A DNA stretch of 20,152 bases from Cyclobacteriaceae bacterium. Its GTDB lineage: Bacteria; Bacteroidota; Bacteroidia; Cytophagales; Cyclobacteriaceae. The stretch spans positions 1 through 20,152 of the forward strand of contig WGED01000712.1 in the NCBI GenBank assembly GCA_015492915.1, written 5' to 3'. Position numbers and translations under genes: made by a program. The notes beneath the pieces were generated by a model that was given only the letters and a program-made list of their open reading frames with translations, was not told the DNA's origin and searched no databases. Below, piece after piece: positions 15,289 to 20,152 of this stretch; position 1 is the stretch's first letter, and every line of letters begins with the position of its first letter.

Positions 15289-16371
15289 TCATTTATTTTT
15301 TAGTTCGAATTCCTGCATGAATTCCACCAGTGCCTTCACGCCTTCGGGCGGCATGGCATTGTATATGCTCGCACGCATCCCTCCCACCGTGCGGTGCCCC
15401 TTGAGGGTCTTGAGGCCCCTCTCGGCCGCTTCCACAATGAATTTAGCATCCATTTCAGGGCTGGGCGTCACAAACGGCACATTCATGATAGAGCGGCTCC
15501 CGGGTTCGGCTGTTCCCCTGAAAAGGGATGAATTATCAAGAAAATCATAGAGCCACCCGGCTTTCTCCTCGTTGATCTTCTGCATTTCAGCCACGCCACC
15601 GCGCTCGAGCAGCCATTCAAACACCAAGCCGGCCATGTAGATGGCAAAGGTCGGCGGTGTGTTGAACATGGAGTCTGCATCGGAATGTGTTTTGTAATTG
15701 AACATGTTGGGCGTGATGTCGAGGGCATGGCCCATGAGGTCTTTGCGCACAATAACGACGGCCACACCTGCGGGACCGATATTTTTCTGGGCACCTGCAT
15801 AGATAACGCCGAACTTCGTGACGTCATAAACCTCCGACAGGATGTTGGACGACATATCCGCCACGAGCGGCACATCACCCACATCCGGCAGTTCGGGGAA
15901 CTTCGTGCCATAAATCGTGTTGTTGGTTGTGATATGCACATAGTCCGCCTCAGGGTCGAACATATCACGTGTCAGCTCCGGGATGTAGCTGAAGGTTTTG
16001 TCTTCCGACGAAGCTACGACATTGATGTTGCCATACCTTTTGGCCTCGGCGATCGCCTTCTTCGACCATGCGCCCGTATTGACATAATCTGCTTTTCTCT
16101 TTTCTGAAAACAGGTTTAGCGGCACCATGGCGAACTGGCTCGAAGCGCCGCCATGAAGAAACAAAACATCATAGGTATCGGGGATCTCCATCAGCTTGCG
16201 CAGGTTTTCCCTCGCGCCGTCGATGATCTCCTTGTATTCGGGCGAGCGGTGGCTCATCTCCATCACCGACATGCCCGCTCCCTGATGATCAACAAGGTCT
16301 TTCTGAGCCTTCTCGAGCACTTCGAGCGGTAAGGTGGCTGGGCCTGCGGAAAAATTATAAACTCGTGCCAT
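15289..16371 (-). CDS. serC: Phosphoserine aminotransferase
   Basis: This PLP enzyme of 360 residues converts 3-phosphohydroxypyruvate and glutamate to phosphoserine; it also serves pyridoxine synthesis in some bacteria. The start VYNFSAGPATLP is diagnostic. H41-R42 (HRSPEY) bind phosphate, GGAS (74-77) and W102 hold the cofactor, D172 contacts the pyridine ring and K196 (GAQKNIGPAG) forms the Schiff base. Length is full. It is the first gene of the serC-serA-DUF1015-glycosylase block. No serB is in the window, so the last step to serine is encoded elsewhere or by a non-homologous phosphatase. Confidence 0.97.
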   Translation of the reverse strand: MARVYNFSAGPATLPLEVLEKAQKDLVDHQGAGMSVMEMSHRSPEYKEIIDGARENLRKLMEIPDTYDVLFLHGGASSQFAMVPLNLFSEKRKADYVNTGAWSKKAIAEAKRYGNINVVASSEDKTFSYIPELTRDMFDPEADYVHITTNNTIYGTKFPELPDVGDVPLVADMSSNILSEVYDVTKFGVIYAGAQKNIGPAGVAVVIVRKDLMGHALDITPNMFNYKTHSDADSMFNTPPTFAIYMAGLVFEWLLERGGVAEMQKINEEKAGWLYDFLDNSSLFRGTAEPGSRSIMNVPFVTPSPEMDAKFIVEAAERGLKTLKGHRTVGGMRASIYNAMPPEGVKALVEFMQEFELKNK

Positions 16372-16486
16372 GTGAATGATTTTACAGGTTTAAATGGATA
16401 AGTGGTTTGGCGAAAAAGGACTGTCCGCCTGTCTTCCGGCTGTTATGCGATAGGCAGTATCCTTCCTTACTGTCGGGACATTCCGG

Positions 16487-16519
16487 GAAAGGTAAAATGC
16501 CTCTTTTTTCATAGGACAA
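16487..16519 (-). promoter_or_regulatory. Candidate serC promoter
   Basis: On the minus strand TTG (16517-16519) and TACCTTTC (16487-16494, one mismatch to TAnnTTTG) are separated by 22 bases, within the Bacteroidota range. It would give a leader of about 110 bases before the serC ATG. Confidence 0.3.
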
Positions 16520-16723
16520 CCGATCGATCATTGGACGATTTAATTGCTTTTCAAAGTTGCTTTGATGGTGCGAAGATGGACCTTAAAATTTAAAGATTCA
16601 AGCAATACAAGCTATTTCAGAAGGCTTGCCCGTGCATTTTTAAATGTCTCCAAAATTTCCCTCCTTCTGTCCTTGTTATTCCTTTTTTTGAAATGAAAAG
16701 AGCTTTTTGATGAAAAATTCATA

Positions 16724-16736
16724 TTGTATCATACAA
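16724..16736. promoter_or_regulatory. Perfect 13-base palindrome, GntR-like
   Basis: TTGTAT-C-ATACAA is a perfect inverted repeat with a single central base, a form common for GntR-family operators. It lies about 175 bases before the deacetylase pseudogene start and 350 bases from serC. No regulator gene is nearby. Confidence 0.35.
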
Positions 16737-16911
16737 CCCTAAACTCTGAGGGCAGTATCACTGTAAATGACATGAAAAATAGCCGTTTTCTCATGGTTTG
16801 TTTTTCGCTTCATTGAGCAGGTTTTCATTCCTTTTTCTCACCTTATGTTCTTTGTGTTGTTTTTGAACAGTTAAATAACCAACTTTAGCCTGTTCCTGAA
16901 ATCTCCACCGT

Positions 16912-17668
16912 ATGCAAAAAATAAATTTTATCAAAACAGCAGCGTTCGGCAGCCTGGCCATAAGCTTTTCGGGTTTTGCCGGATCACAAAAGACTCATAT
17001 CCTCACGCTGAGCTTTGATGATGGTTTTATCTTTTTACAAAATCGCTGAGATTCACGAACAATTCGGCCTGAGCGCCTGTCTCAATGTTATCGCTTCGGC
17101 TCATCTTCCGGGGTTCGTGCCGCCGGATGAATATCAGGCTAGCGCCGAATTAGGGAATTTTGATGACTGGAACCTGCTGCAGCGCAGAGGGCACGAGATC
17201 ATGCCGCACTCATGGGCCCATCTGAACCTAACGAAAGAACCCCTTGACAAAGCCAAAATGCTGATCACCAAATGCCTCGATTATTTCGGGGAGCACCTCA
17301 GAGGGTTTGAACCCTCAAAAGCTGTTTACAATTTTGCTTTTAACGCCTCTACGCCTGAGCTTGAGTCATACGCTCTGACAAAAGTGCCGGCTGTCAGGAC
17401 GGGGACATGGAGCGTGCCGGGTAACAAGAAGGTGAACTCCTTTCCGGGAAAATCAGTCCCTTTTCGGCTGGGTTGCATGTCGTGCGGTCCCGCCAATGCG
17501 GACGCCTGGGTAGAAAAAGAAGTGAACGAATTTCTCTCCGGTTTGGGTGGATGGCTGGTGCTCAACCTCCACGGTCTCGATGATGAGGGATGGGGCCCTG
17601 TCAGCGCTGCTTATCTCGCCGGTCTTTTAAACCCAAAATTCTCAATAACCTTTCTATTCCGAGCTTAA
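16912..17668 (+). pseudogene. Polysaccharide deacetylase (NodB-like) pseudogene, frameshifted and 3'-truncated
   Basis: From the ATG at 16912 the frame encodes a signal-like N-terminus and then HILTLSFDDGF (residues 29-39), the metal-binding DD motif of NodB-type deacetylases, and stops at 17047-17049. The family continues in the next frame as SFYKIAEIHEQFGLSACLNVIAS, with the second metal motif HSWAHLNL near 17205 and GGWLVLNLHGLDDEGWGPVS near 17545-17600. The break lies at about 17029 and equals one extra base or two lost. After YLAGLL at 17629 the frame runs into repeat copy C, which supplies the last 12 codons and the stop. The true C-terminus is absent beyond the repeat. With two lesions the gene is very probably dead. 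Intact relatives would remove acetyl groups from an extracellular polysaccharide. Confidence 0.88.
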
Positions 17669-17825
17669 ATCACTTCAAAATCAGACACTTCGTTCACGTT
17701 TGACTCGTCACCATAAAGGTGAATTATGCCTCCTCATCAAACGTGCTGATTTTCTTCCCGCCTTGGCGGGACAAGTTGTACTTTAACCTCTCATAACGAA
17801 ATCTTATTGAGAATTTTGGGTTTAA
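17627..17825. repeat. 199-bp repeat with inverted termini (copy C, full length)
   Basis: The ends are a perfect 22-base inverted repeat (17627-17648 against 17804-17825), reading TTAAACCC then AAAATTCTCAATAA. The inner inverted repeat (CACGTTTGA against TCAAACGTG) and the CCCGCC-TT-GGCGGG hairpin are kept, with the loop changed from CT to TT relative to copy B. It interrupts the deacetylase reading frame and ends 22 bases before the stop of the minus-strand 190-residue protein. TTTAA or TA could be the duplicated target. Confidence 0.87.
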
Positions 17826-17846
17826 GGCATAATAAGCTATCCCTTA

Positions 17847-18419
17847 TCATAAGAATTTCAATACCCTCAGAATGCCCTTGAGATTCGAGGCATTTTTTAC
17901 AGGAGACTCACGGAGATAATTTCGCCTCACATCATTGACAACAGCCACTAAATCACTTCCGGCTGGTATTCTGTCATAAAATATTTTCAGGCAAACCGCT
18001 GTTTTAAGGGCCATAGCCCGTACTCTGATAGTATGCTTTGATCCCCTGGCCGGATGAATATGGAGGTAATGAAGATCATTATTTCCCGGCAACAAAGTCC
18101 AGGTCGATTGGTCGCGGATTTCCAGGTTGTGATAGCGTTTTTTGCCGTGACTTCTTTCGAGCAATGCATAGTACGATCCTCTGTCAAATGATTCCATGGA
18201 TTTCAGGCGATTTTCAATGTCCGAAATTATCTGCCGGGGCGTGAGGTCTCCGTAATAAAAATCAATCATGGAATTGCCCATTTTGAGCAATGTTGCTTCC
18301 ACCTGCTCCTCCTTGTCGCCCGCTGCTTTCACCACAGCAATAAATTCCCTGATAAATCCGGCATGGTGTTTCAGCGCATTGAACAGAAACGGACGCGGAA
18401 AATGATCGATAAACTCCAT
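17847..18419 (-). CDS. Hypothetical protein, partner of the App1-like phosphatase
   Basis: I do not recognise this 190-residue protein. It has no signal peptide or membrane segment. The N-terminal half is helical and charged (KHHAGFIREFIAVVKAAGDKEEQVEATLLKMG), followed by MIDFYYGDLTPRQIISDIENRL. The C-terminal half looks beta-rich (RDQSTWTLLPGNNDLHYLHIHPARGSKHTIRVRAMALKTAV) and ends in a basic tail. The ATG lies 8 bases after the phosphatase stop, so the two are surely cotranscribed. It might be a regulatory or lipid-associated partner of the phosphatase, which is inference from position only. Repeat copy C lies directly past its stop. Confidence 0.8.
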   Translation of the reverse strand: MEFIDHFPRPFLFNALKHHAGFIREFIAVVKAAGDKEEQVEATLLKMGNSMIDFYYGDLTPRQIISDIENRLKSMESFDRGSYYALLERSHGKKRYHNLEIRDQSTWTLLPGNNDLHYLHIHPARGSKHTIRVRAMALKTAVCLKIFYDRIPAGSDLVAVVNDVRRNYLRESPVKNASNLKGILRVLKFL

Positions 18420-18427
18420 GCTGCCTT

Positions 18428-19336
18428 TTAATGAAAAGTGACGAAAGGTACGCCGAAAGACGTGATCTTATCTTCATACCATTTGATCCGCTTTTCATTT
18501 TTAATATATGAGAGCTTCCGGATCATCACTCCCCTGATACGGCCGGGATATCTTGATACAATTTGATGATAAATATCCATATCCTTCTGACCGTTATCAC
18601 CGACGAGGATATAGCTTTTAGTTGGATAAAATTTCAGTAAAAACTCAATACTGCTGAGCTTATGATTGTGGTTTAGTTTGCCTTTTTTCACAAAATCTCT
18701 AAGCCCTTTTTTAAGGTTTTGAAGAAAAAATACTCCTTTGGGCAATTCATTTATCTCGAAAAAATCAACTAAAAAATCGTACAAATTCCATTCGCTGTTG
18801 GAAACATAAAAATAATCTTTAGGATTATCTGCATCATTCAATTCCTTAAGGTGATGATAAAAATGCACGAGAAATGGGATCGGCTTCCTGGTGTGCGCAT
18901 TCCTGAAAAGCATCAGGATCATTTTTTTCATCAATCTTGTGCTGTGTGAAATGAGTAAGGTATCGTCGATGTCAGAAATCACGCCCGTTTCATGTTCGTC
19001 AGAGAGGTAAAATTCACTCTGAAAGCGTTTGTCATTCCGCTTCCAGTAAAGTTCGTAAGGATACCAGCCTGATTCGGTAAAAGTATGCTGAATCTCACAA
19101 GTAAAAAAGCCCCTGCTATCCGTGCGCACCTTCTTTGTCACACCGTTAATTCTGATGTCAATGGAAATACGCTTTAAAGGTCTGGCTCTGAACCTGCGCA
19201 CCATCTGCTTAAAGTTTTTTCTTCGTCCGTGATGTGGCAGCAGGTCACGTACCTTGTGCTTCTCAAAAGCATGACCGGAAATGATCACTTTTTCATGATT
19301 GGCAATGCCCCGGTATCCGATTATTTTTGATTCCAC
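18428..19336 (-). CDS. App1-like phosphatase domain protein (DUF2183, HAD superfamily)
   Basis: The 302-residue protein has a C-terminal App1 catalytic domain. HAD motif I is SDIDDTL (121-127) with nucleophile D122 and acid D124. Motif II is probably VSNSEW (178-183). The late acidic motif is VGDNGQKDMD (245-254). Residues 1-115 look like a beta-sandwich (ISIDIRINGVTKKVRTDSRGFF...WYPYELYW). The yeast relative App1 is a phosphatidate phosphatase; bacterial members are poorly studied, so a lipid phosphate substrate is inferred. No signal peptide is seen. The gene begins a two-gene operon with the 190-residue protein and follows 501 bases of intergenic DNA. Confidence 0.87.
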   Translation of the reverse strand: MESKIIGYRGIANHEKVIISGHAFEKHKVRDLLPHHGRRKNFKQMVRRFRARPLKRISIDIRINGVTKKVRTDSRGFFTCEIQHTFTESGWYPYELYWKRNDKRFQSEFYLSDEHETGVISDIDDTLLISHSTRLMKKMILMLFRNAHTRKPIPFLVHFYHHLKELNDADNPKDYFYVSNSEWNLYDFLVDFFEINELPKGVFFLQNLKKGLRDFVKKGKLNHNHKLSSIEFLLKFYPTKSYILVGDNGQKDMDIYHQIVSRYPGRIRGVMIRKLSYIKNEKRIKWYEDKITSFGVPFVTFH

Positions 19337-19837
19337 ACAAAAATTTTAAGTGTTTTTTCAGTAAACAAATTTATCAGAATAACGCAAAAGAATCAGTCAA
19401 AGTACCTAATGAATTTTCCTGTATCTTCCGCCTCGTCACTTCCCGATCCGGTCTCTCCGTATTCCATATACAGCAGATCATGCGTTGATAACGGTTATCA
19501 TTCCGCCAACCGCCAAACAATATTGCACATTCTTCCTGCAACATAGCCTGAAGGATAAAAATCTGAGTAACTTTATTAAGGAGGGTAATAAATATCGGCA
19601 ATCCGTATGGTCAGTGAAATTATTTAGGAATCATTCATGCATTTTTGTGGATGTTAACGTGAAACTGAGTATTTTTGCCGAAATTTTCCTGACATTTCAT
19701 GGTTGCTATTCATTCAAGCCGGAAGTCTATGAAAAACAGATGATTTTTAGGTGACAAACAAAGAAATGTCGGGCTGCATGAAGGAAGAAGCGCAGTATAA
19801 GTTTATTTTTTTGAGGTGTGTTGAATAATTTGAGAAC
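19337..19837. other. Divergent intergenic region between the App1-like gene and the right-edge adaptor gene
   Basis: These 501 bases show one good promoter candidate on the plus strand (19644-19677). A plus-strand open frame of 89 codons (19485-19754) and a minus-strand one (19374-19601) look unlike any known protein. AAGGAGGG near 19574 resembles a strong ribosome binding site but no start codon follows at the right distance. Confidence 0.5.
19644..19677 (+). promoter_or_regulatory. Bacteroidota-type promoter candidate for the right-edge adaptor operon
   Basis: TTTG at 19644-19647, a 22-base spacer and TATTTTTG at 19670-19677, an exact TAnnTTTG box, fit the Bacteroidota consensus. Transcription would start near 19684, giving a leader of about 150 bases before the adaptor ATG at 19838. 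Confidence 0.4.
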
Positions 19838-20152
19838 ATGACAAAAATACTTATCTGGATCATATCAGTAATTACTTTCGGAGCCATCGTCACCGCTGTC
19901 ATCTGGAAAAACCCCCTCACCCCTACCGTAAAAATTGATGAAATAGAAACCGCCATCGTTGACAGAGGGCCTGTTGTGAAAGCCGTGCCCGCAGAGGGCA
20001 TCGTGGAGCCAGAAAATGAGGTGCTCCTCCTCAGTCCCGCCACTTCAGTCATCACCGAGATTGTTAATGGCGTCGGCAGTAAGGTGAATGAGGGAGATGT
20101 GATTCTGCGTCTTGATGATAAACCCATAAGGCAGAAAATCGAAGAATTGCAG
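19838..20152 (+). CDS. HlyD-type efflux periplasmic adaptor, partial (cut by window end)
   Basis: The first 105 codons of a membrane fusion protein are present, running off the window. Residues 4-23 (ILIWIISVITFGAIVTAVIW) form a single membrane anchor. Residues 44-98 (RGPVVKAVPAEGIVEPENEV... SPATSVITEIVNGVGSKVNEGDVILRLDD) are the first half of the barrel-sandwich domain, and KPIRQKIEELQ begins the helical hairpin. The layout fits MacA- or HlyD-like adaptors that work with ABC or RND exporters; the following gene should tell which. The ATG at 19838 is the first in frame after the leader and gives a clean N-terminal anchor. Confidence 0.88.
   Translation, partial: MTKILIWIISVITFGAIVTAVIWKNPLTPTVKIDEIETAIVDRGPVVKAVPAEGIVEPENEVLLLSPATSVITEIVNGVGSKVNEGDVILRLDDKPIRQKIEELQ

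Larger units (their letters stand above)
16372..16911. other. Divergent intergenic region between serC and the deacetylase pseudogene
   Basis: These 540 bases contain the likely serC promoter and leader, a 6-bp hairpin TCAAAG-TTG-CTTTGA at 16551-16565 and the palindrome at 16724-16736. A plus-strand open frame of 63 codons at 16402-16593 has no recognisable content and is not called. No tRNA-like or riboswitch-like fold was recognised. Confidence 0.5.

Noticed and set aside
15483..15968. 161-codon minus-strand open frame inside serC
   Set aside because: It overlaps serC in another frame, with unnatural Cys, Arg and Ser composition.
16402..16593. 63-codon plus-strand open frame upstream of serC
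   Set aside because: Low-complexity translation, no family, and it covers the likely serC leader and promoter.
17024..17040. Programmed frameshift in the deacetylase
   Set aside because: The shift needed is +1 or -2, no known stimulatory element is seen, and the gene is also cut at its 3' end, so decay is simpler.
48..17825. Three copies of one repeat as a possible CRISPR array
   Set aside because: The copies are about 6 to 11 kb apart, 61-199 bp long, with no regular spacers and no cas genes.
19568..19590. Strong Shine-Dalgarno-like AAGGAGGG
   Set aside because: No start codon follows at a working distance, and such sites are rarely used in Bacteroidota.
19485..19754. 89-codon plus-strand open frame before the right-edge adaptor
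   Set aside because: No recognised family, and it contains the promoter candidate at 19644-19677.

Overview
The window looks like a chromosomal segment of a Bacteroidota bacterium. The signs are family content (DUF4421, a SMUG2/DUF4918-type glycosylase, a GH109-like oxidoreductase, DUF1015 beside serA/serC), scarce Shine-Dalgarno sequences, and candidate promoters of the TTTG / TAnnTTTG type. No rRNA, tRNA, phage, integrase, transposase or CRISPR array was seen. Genus cannot be decided from the sequence.

Left part (1-6684): a compact minus-strand operon reads marR, membrane-fusion adaptor, RND permease, TolC-type outer membrane channel. The genes overlap or nearly touch, so it is a complete tripartite efflux pump with its own MarR regulator; a MarR-like palindrome lies upstream of marR. 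Next come a plus-strand DUF4421 envelope protein (6685-7752) and, converging on it with only 9 bp between, a minus-strand pair of XylE-type sugar porter and cytidine deaminase. Divergent from the porter is a Tat-exported GH109/Gfo-Idh-MocA protein (10067-11386).

Middle part (11387-16911): a scarred intergenic region holds a LacI-like palindrome, a Bacteroidota-type promoter and the first codons of an amidohydrolase, cut off by a 199-bp repeat. Beyond it is a long hairpin. The minus-strand block serC, serA, DUF1015, SMUG2-like glycosylase follows; it begins serine biosynthesis from 3-phosphoglycerate, is visibly more GC-rich than its flanks, and carries the recurrent but unexplained DUF1015 partner.

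Right part (16912-20152): a polysaccharide deacetylase pseudogene has a frameshift just after its SFDDGF motif and a 3' end replaced by another copy of the 199-bp repeat. A minus-strand pair follows: an App1-like HAD phosphatase and an unrecognised 190-aa protein. The window ends inside a plus-strand HlyD-type adaptor gene.

The most unusual element is a repeat family (copies at 48-108, 11638-11836 and 17627-17825) with inverted termini of about 20 bp and two inner hairpins, and no coding capacity. Two copies cut into genes; the third is a short derivative explained by deletion between two 6-bp direct repeats.
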